A DNA stretch of 64,000 nucleotides. Source: Eutreptiella sp. 'Long Island Sound 2002'. Its lineage: Eukaryota; Euglenozoa; Euglenophyceae; Eutreptiales; Eutreptiaceae. The notes beneath the pieces were generated by a model. That model was not told the DNA's origin, made no database searches, and saw only the letters and a list, made by a program, of their open reading frames with translations. A program made the position numbers and the translations under genes. The number at the start of each line of letters is the position of its first letter. Position 1 is the stretch's first letter. Below, piece by piece: positions 45,358 to 55,092 of this stretch. Location: positions 36,722,912 through 36,786,911 of the forward strand of contig OZ038389.1 in assembly GCA_964036045.1 (NCBI GenBank), written 5' to 3'.

Positions 45358-46139
45358 TGAGGTTTGATTTTCCGGGTACTAGACGCCTTTCGGCCCCGGG
45401 GGGCCACCGGGTAGGGCCAGGTGATATCCTCCCCAGCGGGTTCTAGTGGGGGGCCCTCCAAGACGCACCTCCTGCCTGGTGGCGGAGTCCCCCGGGTTCA
45501 CAGGGCTCGGAGCCCCGTCCCTCCCCGGCTTCCCCGTTTCGCCACTCCCCGGTCAGTGCATCAATTCGCAGCCGTGGCTGCGGGCGCTTACCCACCGTGT
45601 CGCCCCCCTAATGCGTGGTTGCCCGGGGCGCCGGCGCCGCCGGGCCCGTGCTACTGGCTTGTCGCCAGTGGGACCCCCTTGGGCTGGCGCGGAGGCTGCC
45701 TAGCCTAGGGGTTGGGGCGTGGCGCAGTGCGCCACTACTGCCTTGGCGGGTGCAGTGCCCCGTCCGTGTGTGCGCGGCGCTCGCGGCCGGTTCGGGGGGC
45801 TCGGGCCGGTACCTGGTGTTGTGTCTCTCTCGTTTCCCCCTTCCCGCCCCGCGTGTCCCGCGCTGCGTGTGGCGGGCCGTCCCGTCCGGGTTTCCCTTGT
45901 CCTCGCTCGCTGGTACGCCATTCCACGCGGTCTGTGCGTTCCGCGAGCTCGGTCCGGTTGCCCTTCTGGTAGTCCCCGCGTACCCTTTGCGTGTGTGTGC
46001 GCTCGCGCTCCCGCAGCGTCCGCCCCCCCCCCCCTGGGTGGTGTGGCGTGCGCACCTCGCGCGGTCCCGGCACTGGGCGCTGGTAAGGCCGTTCCACGTG
46101 GTCCGTGCCCCTCCGCGTGTCCTGTCCAGGTCCCTTGCT
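45358..46139. other. GC-rich, non-tandem lead-in
   Basis: Very GC-rich, with long open frames on both strands but no recognisable protein. Leads into the dimeric array. Confidence 0.4.
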
Positions 46140-47830
46140 CCGTCTGGCGTGCTTGGGGGGGGGCGGTCCGGTCCCGGTTCCCCCCTACCTGGCTTGGGGC
46201 TGTCCGCCACCCACGTGCTGTGGGCGCGGGTGTGTGGGTGTGGGGGCCCAACACTGTCTCCTTGGCCTGTATGCCCTGTAGGGGCTGCGTGCCGTGGGGG
46301 TTGTGGGGGGCCGTCCCCGGGGGGGGGTGGCCTGCCACTGTTGTGAGGGGCGTCTGGTGTCAGGCGCTGTCCCTCCCCCAACCGCCCGTCCTCTGGAGCG
46401 GGTAGCCAGGGTTCCGCGACCCGTGTGTCCCGGGTGCGGTCGGTGCGGGCGTGGGGACCCAGCACCGGCCCCACAGCTTGCGCCCTTGCGGGCCGGCGTT
46501 GCTCGCTGTGGGGGTGGCGAAAGGGCGTCCCCGGGGGGGTTGCCTTCCACCATTGTGAGGGGCGTCTGAGGTCAGGCGCTGTCCCTCCGACAACGGCCCG
46601 CCCACTGGGCGGGCTGTTGGGGTCCGCCACCCACGTGCTGTGGGCGCTGGTGTGTGGGTGTGGGGGCCCAACACTGTCCCCTTGGCCTGCATTCCCTGTG
46701 GGGGCTGCGTGCCGCGGGGCTGGTCGGGGGCTGTCCCCGGGGGGGGTGGCCTGCCAACGTTGTGAGGGGCGTCTGGTGTCAGGCGCTGTCCCTCCCCCGG
46801 CCGCCCGTCCTCTGCAGCGGGCAGCCAGGGTTCCGCGACCCGTGTGTCCCGGGTGCGGTCGCTGCGGGCGTGGGGACCCAGCACCGGCCCCACAGCGTGC
46901 GCCCTTGCGGGCCGGCGTTGCTCGCTGTGGGGAAGGCGGAAGGGCGTCCCCGGGGGGGGTGCCTTCCACCATTGTGAGGGGCGTCTGAGGTCAGGCGCTG
47001 TCCCTCCCCCGACTGCCCGCCCACTGGGCGGGCTGTTGGGGTCCGCCACCCACGTGCTGAGGGCGCAGCTGTGTGGGTGTGGGGGCCCAACACTGTCCCC
47101 TTGGCCTGCATGCCCTGTGGGGCCTGCGTGCCGCGGGGCTGGTGGGGGCCCGTCCCCGGGGGGGGTGGCCTGCCACCATTGTGAGGGGCGTCTGATGTCA
47201 GGCGCTGTCCCTCCCCCGGCCGCCCGTCCTCTGGAGCGGGCAGCCAGGGTTCCGCGACCCGTGTGTCCTGGGTGCGGTCGGTGCGGGCGTGGGGACCAAG
47301 CACCGGCCCCACAGCGTGCGCCCTTGCGGGCCAGCGTTGCTCACTGTGGGGGTGGCGGAAGGGCGTCCCCGGGGGGGGTGCCTTCCACCATTGTGAGGGG
47401 CGTCTGAGGTCAGGCGCTGTCCCTCCCCCGACTGCCCGCCCACTGGGCGGGCTGTTGGGGTCCGCCATCCATGTGCTGTGGGCGCGGGTGTGTGGGTGTG
47501 GGGGCCCAACACTGTCCCCTTGGCCTGCATGCCCTGTGGCGGCTGCGTGCCGCGGGGGTGGTGGGGGGCCGTCCCCGGGGGGGGTGGCCTGCCACCTTTG
47601 TGAGGGACGTCTGTTGTCAGGCGCTGTCCCTCCCCCGGCCGCCCGTCCTCTGGAGCGGGCAGCGAGGGTTCCGCGACCCGTGTGTCTCGGGTGCGGTCGG
47701 TGCGGGCGTGGGGACTCAGCACCGGCCCCACAGCGTGCGCCCTTGCGGGCCGGCGTTGCTCGCTGTGGGGGTGGCGGAAGGGCATCCCCGGGGGGGGTGC
47801 CTCCCACCGTTGTGAGGGGCGTCTGGAGGA
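46140..47830. repeat. 419-bp dimeric tandem array
   Basis: Four copies of a roughly 419-bp unit made of two diverged halves of about 210 bp, each ending gtgaggggcgtctg. Half boundaries are near 46351, 46562, 46770, 46981, 47190, 47401, 47608 and 47819. The halves share gtgaggggcgtctg..tcaggcgctgtccctcc and ccccggggggggt. A higher-order repeat of two monomer types. Frames are open on both strands because of composition. Confidence 0.85.
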
Positions 47831-47866
47831 GGGAGGGAGTCCTGGGTTCAAACCCCACTACCCCCA
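47825..47866 (+). other. tRNA T-arm-like sequence at array end
   Basis: gggagtcctgggttcaaaccccactacc has a canonical B-box (GGTTCAAACCC). The same gagggagggagtcctgg lies at the left side of the array (about 45337), so the array seems to sit inside, or be bounded by, a tRNA-derived sequence. Confidence 0.45.
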
Positions 47867-48094
47867 AATTTTTACCAAAAGTTTTCGTCGCACGCTGGCG
47901 ACTTTTGAGGAATGCCCCATCGAAGGGACATCATTCACGGTACATTACACTGTTTTTCAAGGGTACCTACAGTGTGATAGGCTTCTATGAACTGATGAGA
48001 ATGTTTTTGGTAGGTTTAATGCATTTTCTGAGGTAATGTTTGGAATATTTGAGCCTTTTTCCTTGGTCCTACTAGCTTGATCAACTAGTACTCC
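47867..48094 (+). other. End of C 3' noncoding region
   Basis: AT-rich unique sequence between the array and the polypurine tract. Nothing recognised. Confidence 0.4.
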
Positions 48095-48101
48095 AGGGGG
48101 G
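48095..48101 (+). other. Polypurine tract of element C
   Basis: AGGGGGG directly before the 3' LTR; same as the B2 tract. Confidence 0.8.
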
Positions 48102-48812
48102 AGTAAGAAAAAGTCACTACCATGTCTTTCTTGGAGGGCTTGATCCAGGCCAAGCCCCCCTTAAAACCCTTTTGTTGATGTCAAGGCTTACTTAAGTTTT
48201 TTTATCTCTCTTTTGAAGCTTTAAGTACACTTTCTCAAAGTAACTAGGGTTATAACCCTAGCCCCCCCTGAAGTTCACCCCTACCAGTCAACTGAGCGGA
48301 AGTATCTTCCTTCATGCAGGTTATACCGAAAGAAAATAGGCATTTCATGCGTTAGGCATTGGAGGTTGAGGCTAGTGGTCTCCCACCCCAAGACCCCTAT
48401 ACTCAATTGTTTCTACCACTTATTGTGTTTCTACCTTTCAACTGTTTCTGAATTCAGTTGCTTGGCCAAGTCATAATCTGTGTCTGGCCTAACTCCTTTG
48501 CCCCATATTCCTAACCAACTCCATTTCATCCAAAAGAGTGCACATGGAGTGCTTGATGCTAACCTGCAGACTAGAGCCAGGCCAGTTTTCACATAAAACC
48601 TTTTGTTTTATCCATTTGTGATTGAATCTTTGTATTTATACCTGCCTTGTCCATCTGCAGCCCTTCTGTGTTACACTGGATTTCAAACTATTCATTGATT
48701 CGATCCACATCCTGTTCTTGCTCTACTTGCTGCTTTGGTTTTAGGATTTCCACATCAAAAACCTGCAGAATTTCATCAAAACATCTAGGGCACTAATCAA
48801 GGACATCTTTCT
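48102..48812 (+). repeat. LTR-A, 3' LTR of element C
   Basis: 711 bp, collinear with 10686-11396, with scattered substitutions. Contains CTAGGGTTATAACCCTAG. Ends ctttCT and is followed by GTTTT. Confidence 0.9.
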
Positions 48813-48817
48813 GTTTT
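48813..48817. repeat. Target-site duplication of element C, right
   Basis: GTTTT, matching 10681-10685. The following sequence continues the split 181-bp unit. Confidence 0.85.
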
Positions 48818-48914
48818 TGTAAGTGAAAATTGAGAATGGTATGGGTAAATAATGATTGCAAGTTAGAAGGATAAAGGCATTGAGTTAAAACAGTGAAAAA
48901 GATGTGAAAAAGAA

Positions 48915-49592
48915 GTGGAATCATTGCAGGCAGCTAAAAAAGATGGGGTGCCAAGAGGTGCCCTCCTGGTTGTGCTAATGCGCAATTTGGCTGACGGGAA
49001 CACTTATACGATAATAATTTATGTCCAAGGTGGCAAGTTAGAAGGAAGTGAAATCAGTGAAAAAAGTTCTGAAAAAGAAGTGGTATCAGTGCAAGCAGTG
49101 AAAAAAGATGGGGTGCCAACAGGTGCCATCCCGGTTGTGTTAATGTGCAATTTGGCTGTGGGGAACACTTATACGATAATGATTCATGTCCAAGGTGGCA
49201 AGTTAGAAGGAAGTGAAATCAGTGAAAAACGTTCTGAAAAAGAAGTGGTATCAGTGCAAGCAGTGAAAAAAGATGGGGTGCCAAGAGGTGCCATCCCGGT
49301 TGTGTTAATGTGCAATTTGGCTGTGGGGAACACTTATACGATAATGATTCATGTCCAAGGTGGCAAGTTAGAAGGAAGTGAAATCAGTGAAAAACGTTCT
49401 GAAAAAGAAGTGGTATCAGTGCAAGCAGTGAAAAAAGATGGGGTGCCAAGAGGTGCCATCCCGGTTGTTTTAATGTGCAATTTTACTGTGGGGAACACTT
49501 ATACGATAATGATTCATGTCCAAGGTGGCAAGTTAGAAGGAAGTGAAATCAGTGAAAAAAGTTCTGAAAAAGAAATGAAAACAGTTTTATGA
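48915..49592 (+). CDS. Open frame of four 55-residue repeats, unknown
   Basis: A 165-bp unit is repeated with starts at 49081, 49246 and 49411, a more divergent copy precedes them and a partial one begins near 48858. The frame stays open for 225 codons to TGA at 49590. Each unit reads roughly GVPRGAIPVVLMCNLAVGNT, a short hydrophobic stretch, HVQGGKLEGSEISEK, then a Lys/Glu/Val-rich linker: a likely beta-rich unit plus a charged linker. I do not recognise the family. The DNA copies are nearly identical, so recent amplification is as likely as a functional repeat protein. It lies in the locus that element C interrupted. The start codon is uncertain. Confidence 0.45.
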   Translation: MESLQAAKKDGVPRGALLVVLMRNLADGNTYTIIIYVQGGKLEGSEISEKSSEKEVVSVQAVKKDGVPTGAIPVVLMCNLAVGNTYTIMIHVQGGKLEGSEISEKRSEKEVVSVQAVKKDGVPRGAIPVVLMCNLAVGNTYTIMIHVQGGKLEGSEISEKRSEKEVVSVQAVKKDGVPRGAIPVVLMCNFTVGNTYTIMIHVQGGKLEGSEISEKSSEKEMKTVL

Positions 49593-49780
49593 CGAAGGGT
49601 CAGCTTAAGGATGACGGTGAATAATCCAAACACTCAAACCTCAGAAAAACAAACGCAAGAAACGACAGACACATGCACTCACACACAGGGCACGAGGATA
49701 TATAGCAGGAGAAAAAAAGAGCAATTATGCAGGCAGCTGCGGCGCTGCCAAAAGAAAGCGGCTAATGCCAAACAAAACAA
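49593..49780. other. Spacer between repeat ORF and direct repeat
   Basis: A-rich; contains a short open frame (49611-49811) with no recognisable similarity that runs into the direct repeat. Confidence 0.4.
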
Positions 49781-50801
49781 GTTTTTTGAGGCTCAAAAAG
49801 AGCCAGACTGACTGGCTGGGGTCCACATGACCCCACGGCGAAGGCGCCGTTAGCATGGGAAAATCAGGCCAAAAACTGGCCAGGGTGTTGCACGCAATGT
49901 GCAGTCTCACCTAGTGAGGGACTCCTCCCTGCAGCGCCACGCGCTGTACCGACAGGGGGAGAAGTAAGGATGCCCAAAAATGACGCGCAGACAGGGGACC
50001 AGCGCCCCAGAAAAAGAGCTCCCCAAGAGGCCCAGCTGTGTCGGGGCCTAAACAAGGGTGGGGGTTTCACCCTACCTCACTAACGAGCCGAAGGCTGTTC
50101 CACGCCACCGTCACCCACAGTTAACTGCCTAGCAAACCAAACTTGTCTGCGCCCCAAACAGGACGCCCTGCCACCGAACAGCCAAACAGAGGGGTGGGAG
50201 AAACTGCCACTGAAAACACCTACAAAAACAACCAAAGGCAACACCCAAAGAGCAGCCTAAACATACTGACACTAAAGGAAAAACACCCAGCAGGTTAAAA
50301 CTGCCCTACAAAACAGCAAGACCGAAGTCAAAATTTACATTCAGGATCATCAGATCCTGATGACACACCCTATGTCTGGCCCGCCAGGCCACCAGTTCAG
50401 AAATACGTCACGCACGCACACACACGCACACACCCTCATACTTGTTCAAGTTCATCTAAAATAACTTCGGAAACCTACAATCAAATGTAACAAGCACGAA
50501 AAATGCAAACGAAAAGCAAAAGAAAACGAAACGAAGCGAGACAAACTAAATAAAAAGACACAAACAGCGAAGCAAAACAAAAGACAACGAAATAAAAAGA
50601 CACCAAGCAAGCAACGACACAAATGAAACGAGCAACGACACAAGAGCACAAGCACAGACATATGCAATACGTTTGAGTGCCTGCAGCGCAGAGCACGCGC
50701 GCAGAAGTCGCGCATAATATTGACAGCTCAGAGCGCGCTTACACAGTGCAGAAAATCAGCTTTTATTTTCGGGATTTTGATATGTGTGTAATGTAGTTAA
50801 T
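49781..50801 (+). repeat. 1,021-bp direct repeat, left copy
   Basis: Aligns without gaps with 56272-57292 (constant offset 6,491) at very high identity. The first 190 bp are a chain of perfect hairpins. The last 350 bp are A-rich on the plus strand. A candidate LTR by length and placement, but its outer flanks show no target duplication and its internal edges show no convincing primer site or polypurine tract. Confidence 0.85.
49790..49975. other. Chain of hairpins at the start of the direct repeat
   Basis: In order: GGCTC/GAGCC, GGGGTC/GACCCC, ACGGCG/CGCCGT, GGCC/GGCC, CTCAC/GTGAG, CAGCGC/GCGCTG, the last enclosed by ACTCCTCCCT/AGGGGGAGGAGT (better paired in the right copy). Repeated at 56281-56466. 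Confidence 0.7.
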
Positions 50802-51321
50802 AATAATAAATAATAAAGGCGCCGAACCCGGGCCCGCTACCGTGGGCTCCTCTCCACCCTCAGCACGACACACACGTCGCTGGCCTCACTCCTCCGCCGT
50901 GCCCCCTCCCACGCCACCGCCCCGCCCCCCCCCCCTCCCGCCGCACGTCCCCACGCCGCCCAGCAGCCAGCCCCACACACTGCGCCACAGCATCGCCCTA
51001 GTCCGGCTCCTCCACCATCGCGCCACTTGGCACCTCACAGTAGACCGCCGTCCTGTGGTCCCGCTCCCCCCGGCACCGCTCCCGGGGCCGCACCCGGCCC
51101 ACGTCGTGTTCGCCCCCACGTCGCGGGCCGCAGACATCCTCCCGCTCCTCGCCGCCACCCCTCCCGGGCATCGCATACTGCTTGCCGCCAACCCCTCGGT
51201 CCTCAGTGAGGTCCTCATCGGGCACGCCGACGCCCTGCACGTGCACCCGCTGCTGCCCAACCTGCACGCTGCGTACGCCCCCGGCACGCCCGTCGATCCC
51301 TCCGTGTGGGACTCCCAGTGA
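50802..51321 (+). CDS. C-terminal part of an unrecognised protein
   Basis: GC-rich frame, open from the repeat edge and ending in TGA at 51319-51321. After a Pro-rich start the translation looks like a folded domain (LVRLLHHRATWHLTVDRRP ... ADILPLLAATPPGHRILLAANPSVL), with alternating hydrophobic segments. No family recognised. It is truncated at its N-terminus by the direct repeat and lies on the opposite strand from the two ORFs at 53.6-56.3 kb. Confidence 0.4.
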
Positions 51322-51895
51322 GGCCACCGGCCACCGGCCGGCCCGCACGCACCACCCCGCACTCGCCTCGGGCGCACGACCCCGTGGACGCCGCTACCAA
51401 CACGCCCGGCCCCGCGCAACCGCCTAACCGAGCCAGAACCCAAGCACAAATCAAACCCGAGCCACACCCCGAAACCGCTAACCTTTGACTCCTAACCAAG
51501 CCCGCCGAGGGAACAACGTAACCACAGCCCACACCCACAGCCCACACAGCCGCCTAACCAGTCAGCTCCAGAAGCAAAGAGACACCTCACCAAACCCACC
51601 CTGACCCAAGCCCGTGTACATCAGGACGCGCGAGCCGCACCCCTGGGGCGCGACCGCCGCCACAGCACCGACGACACACGCCATAGGACACAACGCTATT
51701 GCACCACCGCACCAGCTGCCCGTGCCTGTGCCTACTGTGTACGCGCGCCCCTGTTTTTCTCTTTTTTTTTTCTTTTTTTTTCCGAAAAAAAAAAAAAAAA
51801 AAGTAAAAAAAAAAAAAAACAAGTAAAAAAAAAAAAATTAGGGGGGGAGGAAGAAGGACACAACCACCCATGGCACACGCACACCGCACACAGCA
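51322..51895. other. GC-rich spacer with poly-T/poly-A hairpin
   Basis: No gene. At 51757-51838 a T-run is followed by A-runs (interrupted by gt and c), forming a potential long hairpin. Confidence 0.6.
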
Positions 51896-52080
51896 CGCAC
51901 ACCGGTGAACAGGAGCCCAGTGGCCCAGGACACCGCACATGCAACACAACACACCGAGCGAGCACACCGGTGAACAGGAGCCAGCTGGCCCAGGACACCG
52001 CGGACGCACCACAGCAAACCGCGCGGGCACACCGGTGAACAGGAGCCCAGCGGCCCAGGACACTGCACACACGTAGGGCG
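51896..52080. repeat. 65/66-bp tandem repeat, three copies
   Basis: cacaccggtgaacaggagcc recurs at about 51896, 51962 and 52027, each followed by cagc/cagt ggcccaggacac. Confidence 0.8.
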
Positions 52081-52647
52081 GCCGAGGGACAGGAAAGAAC
52101 CAATACCCCATGGGTTGGACGCACTGGGGCGACCCAGCCGACCCACCGGGCCAGTGGCAGGAGCGGTACTCCAAGGCCACTGGTCCGAGCCCGGCCATGC
52201 TGCATCGGGGACCATGGCAAACGTCACCCGGAGCCATGGAAGCAACCGGTGACAGGCGAGCCGGTACACAGTCCAGGAGGGGGTCACCTGCCAAGCAGAG
52301 TGGCCCCGCAACTCAAGCCACAAGCGTGAGGCGGTCGTACCGTAGACAGGCGGGAGCAATACCCCTTGTGGTGAGAGATACTCCACACGGCTGGGCAGCC
52401 CCCCAGAGCTGCCGCCCAAAGGAGGGGGCATGTGGCCCTACCCATGGACACATGTGGGGACACCCTCCCAACTGGGACACATGGACCGGGTGGCCGCGAC
52501 AATGCCTTCCCAAGCACATGCGGGAGCGGCTCAAGAGGCACCTGACATACGGCAGTGGGAGGGACAGGACGTTCCCCTTGGTAAGACCTTCTTCCTGCAA
52601 TGTCAAAGGAGGCATCCCGAGCTCCCGAAGATACCTACCTATCTACC
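52081..52647. other. GC-rich segment with TACC-type tail
   Basis: No recognised gene. It ends atacctacctatctacc exactly where the inverted repeat begins (52648). The end resembles 9650-9735, suggesting a shared dispersed repeat with a microsatellite 3' tail. Confidence 0.4.
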
Positions 52648-53523
52648 TCAGCATCGTGATGGTATTCTTCCAAATCAAAGCATTGTAAGCAAAGAGGGGC
52701 TGCATATAGACAAATGAGGAATCAAATATGCAACTCAAATGGTTTTCTAAAAAGGGCAAATGATTTTATGTGAAAACTGGCATGACTCAGTCCTCCAAGA
52801 TAGCACCAAGCACTTCATGTGCACTCATTTGGATGAAATGGAGCTGGTTAGGAATCTGGGGCATAGGAGTTAGGCCAGACACAGGAAATGACTTGGCCAA
52901 GCAACTGCATTCAGAAACAGTTACAATCTGGAACCGCAATAAGTAGTAGAAACGTTTGAGTATAGGGGTCCTGAGGTGGGGGACCACTAGGCTTAACCTA
53001 CAAGGCCCAAGGCATGAAGTGCCTACTTTTTTTCGGTATAACATCTATGAGGGATGATACCTCCGCTCCGTTGAGTGGTAGGGGTGAACATCATGGGGGA
53101 GCTAGGGCTTTAACCCTAGTTGCCGAGAAAGTGTACTTGAAGCTTCATAAGAGAAACAAAAATTTTTGAGTGTTAGTCTCAGCCCTTCCTTAGGCAAAGA
53201 GGGGGGCTGTAGCCTGGATCAAGTACCCCAAGAAAGACATGGTAGTGACCTTTTCTTACTGGACATTCAAACCGGCAAACATTGCCGGCGAGGGCGAGGG
53301 CATTTTCGAGGGCGAAGGAGTTCCAAAGCCATGATGCTAAACTTTGGAACTTCAGTTTTGTAATCCTACTATACCTTGTGTCTATCTTTTGATGTTGATC
53401 TTGATCACGGCTACCCAATCTCCTTCAACGAAGCATACGACGGCACAGGAACTCAGTGACTTCGGTATAGCATGAACTAAAAACTGTAGTTCCTGTGTAG
53501 TACAATGCATAATGTAATTTTAT
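52648..53523 (-). repeat. 876-bp inverted repeat, left arm (partial LTR-A plus flank)
   Basis: Reverse complement of 57294-58169 with no indels. From 53260 downward it is the first 613 bp of LTR-A; 53261-53523 is the sequence that flanks LTR-A of element A on its left (57294-57556). Confidence 0.88.
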
Positions 53524-53636
53524 TATTGGTGCTCGTTGTCGTGTGCGTTGGCTTCCTTCGGCGTCCGCTTCGTTCTGTGACTTCTGGGCAGGGCCTGGCG
53601 TGGCGCCCCGTGGTGGTGGTTTGCTGGGTAACGGGG

Positions 53637-54876
53637 TTAGATGGCGGCGCCGCTGGCCGGGGGGTCAGGCGCGTCGTGTTGTGTGGCGCGCAGGGCTCCT
53701 GGGGTGCTGTGGGTGTCGCCGGTGTCGGTGCGCCGACGCTTGTGGGGTGATGAGGGGGTGTGTGCGTGCGGGGCTGGGCTTTGGGTGATGTCCCACAGGC
53801 GGATGCCGTCTCGCTGCGATTCCTGGAGGGTCTCCCGCAGGCGCCTGAGGACATACGGGTGGTCCTGGGGCACGGTGAGGTTGCGGGGGTGGACTCCCAG
53901 GGGGTGGAGCGCATCGGCCAGCATGGCTTCCCATGCGGCCTGCGGCATCCACCCCCCCTGCCGGCCGGAGGCGGCAGTTCTCCACCGACCCCTTGCGGGG
54001 CCGATGGACCAGGCCCTCGAGGGAGGGCTCTCCCCGGGCCCACTTCCGCAGCTCCCAGAGCTGCGTGTGGGTCCAGCGCTGCCACCACTGTTCCTGGGCG
54101 GGCCTGCGGTCTTGGGCGGAGGAGTGGGCGTGGGTGGGTGTGACGGGGTCGTGGGGACCGGCGGCGGTGGCGGGCCTGGGAGATTCCTCGTAGTCCTGTT
54201 CCGTGGGGGTGCGTGGGGAGTGGGGGTGCACGCGGATGTGGACCCGCGGGTGTGCGTGTACGGTCTCCGCCTCGGGGTTGGGCGGGGATTCGCGGCGGCG
54301 GCGGTAGTGGGGCATGCGTTGCATGTGGGCTGTCATCGAGGGCCGGTAGGGGGGCGGGGACGCTGCTGGTGGACCCTGGCGTCGTTCTGGCTTGGTCGGG
54401 AGCGGTCCGTGGGCCTGGGGTGCGGGCCTTGAGAGGTGGCGGGACGAGGTGCGTCGCGCTCCGGCCGCGGCGCGCTCCGCCATGAAGGTGGCGGCGGTGG
54501 CGTCGGTGACGGTGGGGGGGCGCCGCGCTGGGCGCTGCTGCCCTCGGGCCTGGGACGGCTGGGGCCGGATGTCGTAGAGGACGTCCTCGGGGGGCCGGGC
54601 TCGCGCTGCCGTCGTGGCGCCGGGTTTGGGCTTGGGTTTGGGCTTGGCTGCGGGTTGCGGTCGTGGCGTGCAGACGGGTTTGGGTGGCCGTTTGGCGGCG
54701 GTCTTGGGCTTCGGCTGGGTCGTGGGTATGGGCTTCGTGGGGGCGTGGGCCTTGGCGGCGGCGGGGCTGCTCGCGATGTGGGCGGATTTGGAGGCCTGTT
54801 TGGGAGGTTTCTCCCACGGCCTGGGGGTTGGAGTGCTGGATGAGGACGTGGTGGTGGTGGTTGATGAGGTGGTCAT
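53637..54876 (-). pseudogene. Unrecognised GC-rich ORF 2
   Basis: ATG at 54876 opens a Thr/Ser/Pro-rich and Lys/Pro-rich N-terminal half (low complexity, probably disordered). A more protein-like C-terminal part follows: EDVLYDIRPQP, then QWWQRWTHTQLWELRKWARG (about 54090-54030). A frameshift in a C-run near 53950 moves to a frame that reads MPQAAWEAMLADALHPLGVH and VLRRLRETLQESQRDGIRLW and stops at 53637. Not recognised. The Trp-rich helical segment could be a binding domain. Same strand as, and 216 bp downstream of, ORF 1. Confidence 0.4.
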
Positions 54877-55092
54877 GGTGGTGGAGGTTGTGGAGTCGGA
54901 GGCGGAGGAGAGGGCTGTGGGAGACGGCGGAGGGTCCTGGGCCTCGGGGGCGGGCGTATGATGCTGGGTCCTGTAAGTAGCGAGAACGAGGGTGCAGGTT
55001 CGGGCACCGGGCGTGTGCGCGCGTTTTCCCTGGTGATCCGTGCGTGCTGGTGCTGGCGTGGCGGCGTTTTCTCGGCTGCGCGGGCACGTGGG

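Larger units (their letters stand above)
10686..48812 (+). mobile_element. Element C: chromodomain Ty3/gypsy retrotransposon containing nested B2 and B1
   Basis: 711-bp LTRs at both ends in the same orientation, a primer site after the 5' LTR, a polypurine tract before the 3' LTR, 5-bp target duplications and an identified empty-site sequence. Gene order is gag, protease, methyltransferase-like domain, RT, RNase H, integrase, chromodomain. About 20.6 kb of its length is element B2 with B1, inserted in gag. The last 9 kb before the 3' LTR is noncoding and carries minisatellites, structured sequence and a GC-rich array. Multiple stops, frameshifts and catalytic losses (HIDN in RT, a His in place of the first integrase Asp) show it is inactive. 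Confidence 0.9.

Noticed and set aside
45608-47867. Frames of 200-450 codons on both strands in the GC-rich array
   Set aside because: Low-complexity translations caused by GC content and tandem repetition; no domain.
50815-50830. ggcgccgaacccggg after the left direct repeat as a lentivirus-like primer site
   Set aside because: The leading T of TGG is absent, no matching polypurine tract precedes the right repeat and there are no target duplications, so the canonical LTR reading is not supported.
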